Below are positions 1 through 6,889 of a DNA stretch of 64,000 bases, piece after piece. Origin of the DNA: Oscillospiraceae bacterium (GTDB lineage Bacteria; Bacillota; Clostridia; Oscillospirales; Oscillospiraceae). The number at the start of each line of letters is the position of its first letter. The stretch's first letter is position 1. The DNA lies in assembly GCA_017398685.1 (NCBI GenBank), contig JAFQFH010000027.1, positions 1 through 64,000 on the forward strand, given 5' to 3'. Under the pieces are notes generated by a model that did not search any database, was not told where the DNA came from, and saw only the letters and a list, made by a program, of their open reading frames with translations. The position numbers were made by a program, and so were the translations under genes.

Positions 1-387
1 AAGGACGTTGCAATGCAGATCGCAGCTCTCAACCCCCGTTTCTGGGACAAGTCTCAGGTCTCTGAGCAGGTTCTGGAAGAGGAGAAGCGCATCGCTCTCG
101 CTCTGATGGATCAGGATCCCAAGATGGCTTCCAAGCCCCAGCAGGTCAAAGAAAAGATCGTTATGGGCAAGCTCAACAAGTTCTACGAAGAGAACTGCCT
201 GCTCCAGCAGGAGTTCGTCAAGGACGGCTCCATGTCCGTCGAGAAGTACATCGCCTCTGCCGCAAAGGCTCTGGGCGGCTCCGTCAAGTTCGTTGACGCT
301 GTTCGCTTCATGAAGGGCGAGGGCATCGAGAAGAAGGTTGAGGACTTCGCAGCTGAGGTCGCAGCCCAGATGAACATGGGCAAGTAA
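1..387 (+). CDS. tsf: Elongation factor Ts, C-terminal part (partial)
   Basis: C-terminal 128 residues of EF-Ts, the cytoplasmic nucleotide-exchange factor that releases GDP from EF-Tu during translation. The frame is open from base 1, so the start codon lies outside the window. Recognisable parts are the MQIAALNPRF stretch, the KEKIVMGKLNKFYEE segment typical of the coiled-coil region, and the closing FAAEVAAQM. Codon use is strongly biased to C-ending codons, as expected for a translation factor. A terminator follows 24 bases after the stop. In this family rpsB normally lies upstream; that is not visible here. Confidence 0.95.
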   Translation, partial: KDVAMQIAALNPRFWDKSQVSEQVLEEEKRIALALMDQDPKMASKPQQVKEKIVMGKLNKFYEENCLLQQEFVKDGSMSVEKYIASAAKALGGSVKFVDAVRFMKGEGIEKKVEDFAAEVAAQMNMGK

Positions 388-410
388 TTCTTGCTTTATA
401 CTGCTTTTTA

Positions 411-438
411 AAAGACATCCTTCGGGATGTCTTTTTTT
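411..438 (+). terminator. Rho-independent terminator after tsf
   Basis: A perfect 10-bp stem (AAAGACATCC / GGATGTCTTT) closes a TTCG tetraloop and runs into a T tract. It sits 24 bases after the tsf stop and isolates the helicase gene. Confidence 0.93.
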
Positions 439-454
439 AATGTATCATTGATGT

Positions 455-460
455 TATAAT
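455..460 (+). promoter_or_regulatory. Probable -10 box of the helicase gene
   Basis: A consensus TATAAT lies 35 bases before the chosen helicase start. No good -35 is visible because the preceding sequence is the T tract of the tsf terminator. The position of this box argues against the upstream ATG at 471, which would leave almost no leader. Confidence 0.4.
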
Positions 461-494
461 AATATAAACAATGTCAGAAACGGAGTGTGAGCAT

Positions 495-2636
495 ATGGCA
501 GCAGCCAGACCCGACACAAAGAAAATAAAGGCTACCGCAGGCAGGCTGCGGGACGCTATGCGTATGCTGCACCTTATTGAGAAGGACAGCCAGATACTGG
601 AAAAGTCCATAAAGAAAGCGGCGGATGCGCTGGCAGAGGAGCAGCTTGCGGAGTTTCTCAGCGGTCTTGGCGTGGAAGAGCTTAACCGGGATAAAAGAGG
701 TATTCGCATAAGCGCCCTGAAAAACGCAGGGATTGAGAATATAGGGCAGCTTTACAAACGCTCCAAGGGCTCCCTTGAGAATATAGAGGGCATAGGCCAG
801 ACCAATGCGGCGCTCATTCACCACAGCGTACAGACCATTGCTGCCAGTGCCAGAGAGAATATGCACATAAAGCTCTCTGCCGGCAAAAACGAAAAAGAGC
901 TTACAAGGCTGATTGAGCTTTTGCACCAGTACAGCGCCGCAGCTCAGGCCCGTATGGCGGCGGAGGAACTGCTGGCGGACTTTAGCGGGGAGGTGGATAC
1001 CGCACTTTCAGCCTCATCAAGAGCCCTCAGTACACTTGGCTGGCTTTTCTCCTCGGCTGCGCAGAAAAAGCAGGCTGGTGAGGCCGCAGTGGAGCTTTTT
1101 GCACTGGCAGACTGCGGCTTTGTAGAAAAAAGCCGGCTTGTGTACACGGATTTTCAGCAGTCAAAGCCGGTGGGCAATGCTATGGAGGAGTTCAGAAAAA
1201 ACAGCGCTCCCTTTGCCGTCACGCTTGAGTATGTCAGCGGCATGGGCGCGGCGGGAGATACGGGGGCTGTCCCGGCAGAGCTGGCACAGGCGGTGTCGGC
1301 GCGGAAAGCAGACCTGTCCCTTTTGAAAGCCACCCTGCGCCCCTACCAGCTTTTCGGTACAAAGTATATCCTTAACCAGAAAAACACCCTTTTGGGCGAC
1401 GAGATGGGCCTTGGAAAAACCATGCAGGCAATAGCGGCCATGGCCGCCCTTAAAAAGGAAGGTCACGGGCATTTTCTGGTTGTCTGCCCTGCAAGCGTAC
1501 TTGTGAACTGGTGCAGGGAGATAGAGAAGTTCAGTCTGCTTCCGGTCACGGAGATACACGGGGCCGACAAGATAGACGAGCTTTATGACTGGCTGCACGG
1601 CGGCTGCGTGGCAGTAACCACCTATGAGACAGCCCGAAGCCTGCCCCTGCCGGATAATTTCAGACTGGGCCTTCTTATCGCGGACGAGGCCCACTACATA
1701 AAAAATCCCGCAGCCCTTCGCACAAGAGCGGTGCTTGGGCTTTGCGGACACGCGGAAAATCTGCTTTTCATGACCGGTACGCCCCTTGAAAACAGGGTGG
1801 ACGAGATGTGCGCGCTGCTGGATATATTAAGCCCCCAAACAGCTATAAAGGCCCGGGAGCTGAGATATATTTCCGATGCACCCCAGTTCAGGGAGAGTAT
1901 TGCAGGCGTGTATCTTCGCCGCACGAGAGAAGATGTACTCACAGAGCTGCCCGACAAGATTGAGAAGGACCAGTGGTGCAGACCTACGGCAGAGGACTGG
2001 AAATGGTACTTCGCCGAGGTTTTTGCCAGAAATTTCATGGGTATGCGCCGCATAGGCTGGCACACGGAGCAGCTTGAAAAATCCTCCAAGGCTCAGCGCC
2101 TCAGGGAGATAACAGAGCTTGCCCGCCAGGAAGGACGGAAAGTTCTCATATTCTCTTACTTCCGTGAGACAGCCGAAAAGGCTTTGAAAATTGCCGGGGA
2201 GAACGCCTTCGGGCCTATAACCGGCTCTGTGCCTTCGGCAAAGCGGCAGGAGATCGTGGACGCTTTTACGGCGGCGCCGGACGGGGCTGTGCTGGTGTGC
2301 CAGATCACGGCAGGCGGTACGGGACTGAATATTCAGGCGGCCAGCGTGGTGGTGTTCTGCGAGCCGCAGATAAAGCCCTCTCTTGAGACTCAGGCCGTGT
2401 CCCGTGCCTACCGGATGGGCCAGGCCAGAAGCGTACTGGTGTACAGACTTTTGTGCGAGGGTACGGTGGACGACGATATGGTTTCCATGCTGCGGGATAA
2501 GCAGGATATCTTCGACAGCTTTGCCGACGAGTCCGTGGCGGGCCGTGAAAGCCTTGCGGATGCGGATATGCGAAAGTGGATAGATGAGCTTATTGACGCC
2601 CAGATGGAGAAGCTGAGAAAGACCAGTCTGCCCTGA
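495..2636 (+). CDS. SNF2-family helicase with N-terminal helix-hairpin-helix
   Basis: 713-residue superfamily 2 DNA-dependent ATPase of the SNF2/Rad54 class, cytoplasmic, expected to translocate on duplex DNA or remodel protein-DNA complexes. Walker A DEMGLGKT is at residues 302-309, the DEAH box at 397-400, motif III MTGTPLENR follows, and the C-terminal RecA lobe ends in motif VI (QAVSRAYRMGQ, about 633-643). The arginine and glutamine residues needed for ATPase coupling are all present. Around residues 80-113 there is a helix-hairpin-helix-like segment (GIENIGQLY and IEGIGQTNAA). The start at 495 has GGAG nine bases upstream; an in-frame ATG at 471 has no ribosome binding site. It appears monocistronic. 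The exact substrate is unknown. Confidence 0.9.
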   Translation: MAAARPDTKKIKATAGRLRDAMRMLHLIEKDSQILEKSIKKAADALAEEQLAEFLSGLGVEELNRDKRGIRISALKNAGIENIGQLYKRSKGSLENIEGIGQTNAALIHHSVQTIAASARENMHIKLSAGKNEKELTRLIELLHQYSAAAQARMAAEELLADFSGEVDTALSASSRALSTLGWLFSSAAQKKQAGEAAVELFALADCGFVEKSRLVYTDFQQSKPVGNAMEEFRKNSAPFAVTLEYVSGMGAAGDTGAVPAELAQAVSARKADLSLLKATLRPYQLFGTKYILNQKNTLLGDEMGLGKTMQAIAAMAALKKEGHGHFLVVCPASVLVNWCREIEKFSLLPVTEIHGADKIDELYDWLHGGCVAVTTYETARSLPLPDNFRLGLLIADEAHYIKNPAALRTRAVLGLCGHAENLLFMTGTPLENRVDEMCALLDILSPQTAIKARELRYISDAPQFRESIAGVYLRRTREDVLTELPDKIEKDQWCRPTAEDWKWYFAEVFARNFMGMRRIGWHTEQLEKSSKAQRLREITELARQEGRKVLIFSYFRETAEKALKIAGENAFGPITGSVPSAKRQEIVDAFTAAPDGAVLVCQITAGGTGLNIQAASVVVFCEPQIKPSLETQAVSRAYRMGQARSVLVYRLLCEGTVDDDMVSMLRDKQDIFDSFADESVAGRESLADADMRKWIDELIDAQMEKLRKTSLP

Positions 2637-2735
2637 AAAGGCTTTTCATACCCACAAAAAAGCTGCCAAACACCCTTTACTTTACCAAAAGTGGGGGATT
2701 TACACCGATTTTCGCCAAATACAAAGGACATATGA

Positions 2736-2765
2736 TTGACGAAAACGGATTTTTGGTGTTATAAT
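2736..2765 (+). promoter_or_regulatory. Sigma-A promoter for the zinc-ribbon protein
   Basis: TTGACG (2736-2741) and TATAAT (2760-2765) are separated by 18 bases. They lie about 60 bases before the start of the zinc-ribbon gene. The rest of the 190-base gap after the helicase shows no gene. Confidence 0.75.
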
Positions 2766-2827
2766 ATACTTGTAATGCTATTGCATTTGTCGAAAAACAC
2801 AAAGCTTACAGAAAGACAGGTGTCATT

Positions 2828-3601
2828 ATGATTTGCAGATATTGCGGAAATACTGTGGATGCTGAGACTACGGTCTGCCCCTACTGCGGCACGGCTCTCG
2901 TCGGCTACAATACCCCCGTGGGCTTTGAGGAGGATACGCAGTATGATGAACAGATGTACTATGAAGAGCCTCAGCAGGACTACGCTCCCAAAAAGAAAAA
3001 GAGCCTGAGCGTACCATCTCTGCCCTTCTCTACTCTGATATCCGTGGCCTGCGCTGTTTTCAGCCTTATATGCCTTTTTATGGTCAGCTCCACCAGAAGC
3101 ATGGTGAAGGAGAGCTCTGACCTTATCAGCGGCAGCCTCAGCCAGCTCCAGAGTGCTACTGTCACCATTCAGGAGCGCCTTGACAGCATGGAAGGCACTG
3201 TGGCAAATGTCCAGAGCAACGCCTATAACCAGCTGGCCAGCGCCAACATCACCATCAGCAAGGACATTACCAGCCTTACCGGCCCTGTAACCCTGGGCAA
3301 GTACAACCAGATGTTCATTGTCCGCGCCAAGGGTAATCTCAACCTGAACTCTTCCTTTGACTGGCAGAAGTACAACGAGTCTACCGGCGGCTGGGTCTCC
3401 ATAGTGTTTACCGGCACCGCTACCTCCAATGAGGAGTACGGTCTGAGACTTGAAAACAAGATGGAAGAGGGCGAGTATGTGTCCATCCTCTGGGCCAACG
3501 GTATAACCCAGAACGGTGCAGGCACTTACCGCTGCGTCATCAGTGACTCTGCCGGCGTCAAGAAGACCAGCAGCGAGGCTATTGTTCAGGTCACCGCCTG
3601 A
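2828..3601 (+). CDS. Zinc-ribbon, single-pass membrane protein with Ig-like C-terminus
   Basis: 257-residue protein of unknown function. It opens with a treble-clef zinc ribbon: Cys3-x2-Cys6 and Cys17-x2-Cys20. An acidic, Tyr-rich linker (about 30-54) and a basic KKKK cluster follow, then one transmembrane helix at about 66-87. A coiled-coil-like stretch (about 88-135) comes next, and the last 100 residues resemble an immunoglobulin-like beta domain ending in YRCVISDSAG...IVQVTA. The basic cluster before the helix predicts that the ribbon is cytoplasmic and the Ig-like domain outside. The next gene is a DivIVA-like coiled coil 67 bases downstream, so a role at the cell envelope or division site is possible; that is inference only. 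Confidence 0.8.
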   Translation: MICRYCGNTVDAETTVCPYCGTALVGYNTPVGFEEDTQYDEQMYYEEPQQDYAPKKKKSLSVPSLPFSTLISVACAVFSLICLFMVSSTRSMVKESSDLISGSLSQLQSATVTIQERLDSMEGTVANVQSNAYNQLASANITISKDITSLTGPVTLGKYNQMFIVRAKGNLNLNSSFDWQKYNESTGGWVSIVFTGTATSNEEYGLRLENKMEEGEYVSILWANGITQNGAGTYRCVISDSAGVKKTSSEAIVQVTA

Positions 3602-3668
3602 TTTTGACGGATAATACAGCCGCATAGCAGTATAATTCATTTGAATATAACTGCCCGTGGAGGATGCC

Positions 3669-4307
3669 ATGTCCCTTACCAAAGAATTTTTTGACAATAT
3701 ACAGATAGAGCTTGTAAAGCGCAAGTATTATAACTCCAACAAGGTGGATGCCCTTATAAACGACATCCGCTGCCGCGCCCGCGTGCTTATGGAGGAAAAT
3801 GCCCGGCTCTCTGCCGAGCTTGATACCTACACATCCCAGAAAGCCCAGATCGCCGATGCGGTCATGAATGCCCAGCTTCTCCACACGGACATCGTGGAAA
3901 AGGCCAACCGTCAGGCTGACGACAAGGCGGCACAGGCGGAGGAGAGCGCAAAGCTCATCCTCTCTGAGGCAAATGAGCAGGCTAAGGAGATAATCGACGC
4001 TGCCAGGGCGGATGCGGAAAAGCTGCTTGAAGAGGCTCAGGACAAGATAAAGTATGCGGAAGAGATGCAGCTTGAGTTGGATAAGCTCAAACAGCAGCAG
4101 ATTGAGTACGCTGTGGACAAGATGGAAGGCTGCTTTTCAAAGCTGCGCCAGCGGCATCTTGAAGCTATTGAGGCTCTCAACCTCCAGTGGCAGGAGTTTT
4201 TGTGCGGTCTTTACGATGAGGACGCTGAGGCAGCGCCTGCGGATCTGAGCGAAAAGGTGGACGCCATTGCCAAAGAGCTTGGGGAAATGGACTGCACAAC
4301 AGTATAA
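3669..4307 (+). CDS. DivIVA-like coiled-coil protein
   Basis: 212-residue protein without a signal peptide or membrane helix. The N-terminus (MSLTKEFFDNIQIELVKRKY, then NKVDALINDI) resembles the DivIVA/GpsB membrane-binding region. Residues about 35-150 form a long Ala/Glu/Lys-rich coiled coil (ANRQADDKAAQAEESAKLIL and similar). The C-terminus is acidic. Such proteins recruit division, polarity or wall-synthesis factors to curved membrane. The start at 3669 is chosen because GGAGG (3659-3663) precedes it by five bases; an ATG at 3657 has no such site. A TATAAT at 3631-3636 may be a -10 box, but the nearest TTGACG is 21 bases away. The exact family member is uncertain. Confidence 0.65.
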   Translation: MSLTKEFFDNIQIELVKRKYYNSNKVDALINDIRCRARVLMEENARLSAELDTYTSQKAQIADAVMNAQLLHTDIVEKANRQADDKAAQAEESAKLILSEANEQAKEIIDAARADAEKLLEEAQDKIKYAEEMQLELDKLKQQQIEYAVDKMEGCFSKLRQRHLEAIEALNLQWQEFLCGLYDEDAEAAPADLSEKVDAIAKELGEMDCTTV

Positions 4308-4321
4308 GTAAATTATAAGCC

Positions 4322-4358
4322 AAAAGGACTTGCTGCTTAAGCAACAAGTCCTTTTTTT
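4322..4358. terminator. Bidirectional terminator between convergent genes
   Basis: An 11-bp stem (AAAAGGACTTG / CAAGTCCTTTT) with a 12-base loop is followed by a T8 tract on the plus strand and by TTTT on the minus strand. It serves the DivIVA-like gene and the convergent phosphatase-barstar gene. Confidence 0.9.
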
Positions 4359-5068
4359 TATTCGGCAAGTGCCCCGGCTTCTCTGAACACACTCTCCATA
4401 AGGGCGGCGTATTCTATGAGGCTGTCATCTGCGTTTTCGGGCTGTATGATAGAAAAACGCTTGCCTGCGTGGGGCAGTCCGGTGAGGATATCCCAAAGGG
4501 CGTCCAGATTTTCACCGTACCAGTCCTGCCAGTCCATTGTGCGGCGCAGCACCTCATAGAGCTGGCGGCGGCTGTGACAGCGGGAAAAGTCCAGCACCAC
4601 GGGGGCATCCTTCTTCTCGCAAAGTTCCTTCAAAAGCCCGGCGCAGCCGGCTTCAATATCATCCCAAGCCCTCTGAAAATCTCCGGTGTACCAGGGATCT
4701 GCCACGGCTTCGCCTTTCCTTCCGGCAAAATCCAGCAGATTATGGAGTTTGCCGTCCGGGTCATTTTTGAACACACGGAGCATATTGCGCATGTTATAGC
4801 TGTCCATGCCGATTATATAGTCGTACTTTTCGTAATCGGAGGCATTTATCTGCCTTGCCCGCTTGCCTTCACAGCTGATGCCGTGAGCGGCCAGCATACG
4901 CTTTGCCGGGGGATACACACCGTTGCCCAGCTCCTCAGTGCTGGTGGCGGCGGAGGCGATGTGAAACTCGCTCTCAAGACCGGCTTTTTTGACCATATCC
5001 TTCATTATGAACTCCGCAGTAGGGCTGCGGCAAATATTCCCGTGGCAGACGAAAAGTATATTTATCAT
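4358..5068 (-). CDS. Low-molecular-weight protein-tyrosine phosphatase fused to a barstar domain
   Basis: 236 residues in two parts. Residues 1-150 are a low-molecular-weight phosphotyrosine phosphatase: P-loop CHGNICRS with Cys8 as nucleophile and Arg14, and the general acid Asp124 in DPWYTGDF. Residues about 157-236 match barstar, the inhibitor fold that binds barnase-type RNases: VVLDFSRC, then the hallmark WYGENLDALWDILTG, then a closing helix. All catalytic residues of the phosphatase are present. The two domains are joined by a short charged linker (ELCEKKDAP) with no sign of a frameshift. No ribonuclease gene is visible nearby. The function of the fusion is unknown; regulation of a tyrosine-phosphorylated partner or of an RNase are both possible. 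The gene is 22 bases downstream of the next minus-strand gene. Confidence 0.88.
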   Translation of the reverse strand: MINILFVCHGNICRSPTAEFIMKDMVKKAGLESEFHIASAATSTEELGNGVYPPAKRMLAAHGISCEGKRARQINASDYEKYDYIIGMDSYNMRNMLRVFKNDPDGKLHNLLDFAGRKGEAVADPWYTGDFQRAWDDIEAGCAGLLKELCEKKDAPVVLDFSRCHSRRQLYEVLRRTMDWQDWYGENLDALWDILTGLPHAGKRFSIIQPENADDSLIEYAALMESVFREAGALAE

Positions 5069-5090
5069 GGTAATTCTCCTGTTTTATATA

Positions 5091-5603
5091 TCATTTGGTA
5101 GCTGACAGTGCATCCAGAAGCCGGGTGTAGGCGGGGGAAGTGTCCTTTCTCACTCCGGCTACAAGACCGTCCTGTAAAGGAACAAAATTCTCAGCCAGAA
5201 CATTATTCGTCACCCGCTGGAAAACTTCCGGCTCATCCAGAATGAAAAGTCCGCTGACTTTGCCCACAAGATCCGCATCCAGACCTGCCACCAGCTGAAA
5301 GTTTTCGTTTGCCCCGCTGGGGACTGGATTTTCGAGATCCACTCCGTAGGATTTGAGATGTATGGACACCTCACCGTCGCCGTTAAGGTCCTCGCCCAGT
5401 GCGGAAAGATAGTCCTCAATGGCGCGATACTCCTTCTCCGGCAGGGGCAGAGCAGTAACCACAGCAACCTGATAATCGGCCTTTTTTACGTTTTGGGCAG
5501 GGGAAAAGCTGTAGATAAGCACAGCCACGGCGGCAAGGCCGATAAGCACATACAGCTTATTGTACCACCACCAGTTCCTGGCTTTTGAAAGGAAATCACT
5601 CAT
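5091..5603 (-). CDS. Membrane-anchored protein of unknown function
   Basis: 170-residue protein with a cytoplasmic N-terminus (MSDFLSKARNWWWYNK), one transmembrane helix at about residues 17-36, and an extracytoplasmic domain of about 130 residues. That domain contains DLNGDGEV, an Asp-rich loop like those that bind calcium, though a single copy is weak evidence. I do not recognise the family. The start at 5603 has AGGA eight bases upstream; a second ATG at 5618 overlaps the LacI stop by four bases (ATGA) but lacks a ribosome site. Either way it is translationally linked to the LacI gene and probably shares its transcript. Confidence 0.6.
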   Translation of the reverse strand: MSDFLSKARNWWWYNKLYVLIGLAAVAVLIYSFSPAQNVKKADYQVAVVTALPLPEKEYRAIEDYLSALGEDLNGDGEVSIHLKSYGVDLENPVPSGANENFQLVAGLDADLVGKVSGLFILDEPEVFQRVTNNVLAENFVPLQDGLVAGVRKDTSPAYTRLLDALSATK

Positions 5604-5614
5604 AGCTCTTATCC

Positions 5615-6649
5615 TCATGGCTTGCTGCCCATGGTGGACTCACGCTCGATAACAGAGCAGTCCAGCATGATGTTGTGCCGTGATGGCTTGTTCCCCGCAA
5701 GAATACTCAGCATCTCCTTTGCTGCGGCCTGACCTATCTCAAAAAGCGGCGGTGCGGCTGTGGAGAGCCTGGGTCGGCATACGGAGGCTATCTCCCTGTC
5801 GTCAAAGCCGATGAGCCGCAGATCACGGCCCACGTTTATGCGCTTTTCGTTGCAGTAATCCAGCACGCCCATGGCCATAAGGTCGTTGTGAGCAAATATA
5901 GCCGTCACTCCGGCGGAGATAAGCTCACCGGCAATGGCATAGCCGCAATCACGCTCCCAGTCACCTGTGAAGGTGAGGGTGGGATCGTAGGGCACACCGT
6001 GATCAAAGAGGGCCCGCTGATGGCCCCGGGTGCGGTTTGCGGTGTGGCTGCTGTCCACAGGGCCGGTTATCATGCCGATGCGCCTGTCACCGTAGCTTAA
6101 AAGCAGCTCAGTCAGGTCATATGCGGCCTTTTCATCGTTATAAATTACGGAAGGAATGTTCTCGTCCTTGCTTATGCAGTAGGCGCACACAAACTTTGGC
6201 TCCGTATGCTCGGAGAGAGAAACAACTATATGGCTGTGACAGCCTATATATATAATCCCGTCCACCTGTTTTGAGAGCATCCCGTTTACGGCGGCGTGAA
6301 CAAGGGCATTGCTCTCTTTCAGGTCCTTGGGGCCGTTGCCGTAGCGCTTGTAGAAGCGAAGGTTGCCCAGTATGTAGTGATAGCCCGCCTCGTCACATGC
6401 GGCGGCTATCCCGTCCACTATCTCAGGAGCGTTGAATACCGTCAGATCCTCGGTAATGATGCCGATGGTGCGGCTCTGCCCGGATTTGAGGTTGCGGGCA
6501 TTGAGATTGGGCCTGTAATTGAGCTGACGGGCAACTTCCAGAACGGTCTGTCGGGTTTTCTCGTTGACACGGCCCTTGCCGTTCAAGACCTTGCTGACGG
6601 TGGCAATAGAAACGTTTGCCCTTTCTGATATTTCCCTGATAGTAGCCAT
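5615..6649 (-). CDS. LacI-family transcriptional regulator
   Basis: 344-residue repressor. The N-terminal helix-turn-helix is MATIREISERANVSIATVSK followed by the hinge helix VLNGKGRVNEKTRQ; a periplasmic-binding-protein-like sugar sensor fills the rest and ends with the family motif GFDDREIASVCRPRLST. The start at 6649 follows a strong GGGAGG; an upstream extension of the frame to 6727 is not supported. The gene is divergent from the GH127 gene, and LacI-type operators lie between them, so it most likely represses the arabinoside operon and possibly itself. The inducer is probably a pentose or short arabinoside (inference from context). Confidence 0.9.
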   Translation of the reverse strand: MATIREISERANVSIATVSKVLNGKGRVNEKTRQTVLEVARQLNYRPNLNARNLKSGQSRTIGIITEDLTVFNAPEIVDGIAAACDEAGYHYILGNLRFYKRYGNGPKDLKESNALVHAAVNGMLSKQVDGIIYIGCHSHIVVSLSEHTEPKFVCAYCISKDENIPSVIYNDEKAAYDLTELLLSYGDRRIGMITGPVDSSHTANRTRGHQRALFDHGVPYDPTLTFTGDWERDCGYAIAGELISAGVTAIFAHNDLMAMGVLDYCNEKRINVGRDLRLIGFDDREIASVCRPRLSTAAPPLFEIGQAAAKEMLSILAGNKPSRHNIMLDCSVIERESTMGSKP

Positions 6650-6759
6650 GGCATCCTCCCGAAATACTGTATCTGAATAGTATACGATTTTACAGGAAAA
6701 TTCAAGAGCACTGTGAAATATAAACAAAAATCAGGAGAAAAAAACAGCAGATTACAGAC

Positions 6760-6789
6760 TTTACAAATGCAAAATGCTTGATGTATACT
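6760..6789 (+). promoter_or_regulatory. Sigma-A promoter of the GH127 operon
   Basis: TTTACA (6760-6765) and TATACT (6784-6789) are 18 bases apart, reading toward the GH127 gene. The first LacI-type operator begins 14 bases after the -10 box, a position suited to repression. Confidence 0.65.
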
Positions 6790-6802
6790 AAACTCAACTA
6801 AG

Positions 6803-6815
6803 GAAAACGTTTAAC
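6803..6815. promoter_or_regulatory. LacI-type operator 1
   Basis: GAAAACGTTTAAC: an imperfect palindrome around a central CG, the usual shape of LacI-family sites. It sits just downstream of the predicted transcription start. Confidence 0.6.
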
Positions 6816-6864
6816 CCAACACGGCAAAAAAGGCCGATTTCAACCAAAATATACCATAGTTTGA

Positions 6865-6877
6865 GTAAACGATTAAC
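6865..6877. promoter_or_regulatory. LacI-type operator 2
   Basis: GTAAACGATTAAC, similar to operator 1 and centred on CG, 62 bases further downstream. It abuts the GH127 ribosome binding site (GGAGG at 6881-6885), so a bound repressor pair could loop the promoter. Confidence 0.55.
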
Positions 6878-6889
6878 ACGGGAGGCCGC

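Noticed and set aside
3604..3636. TTGACG and TATAAT before the DivIVA-like gene as a promoter
   Set aside because: The spacer is 21 bases, too long for a normal sigma-A promoter; the -10 may still work alone or the gene may be read from upstream.
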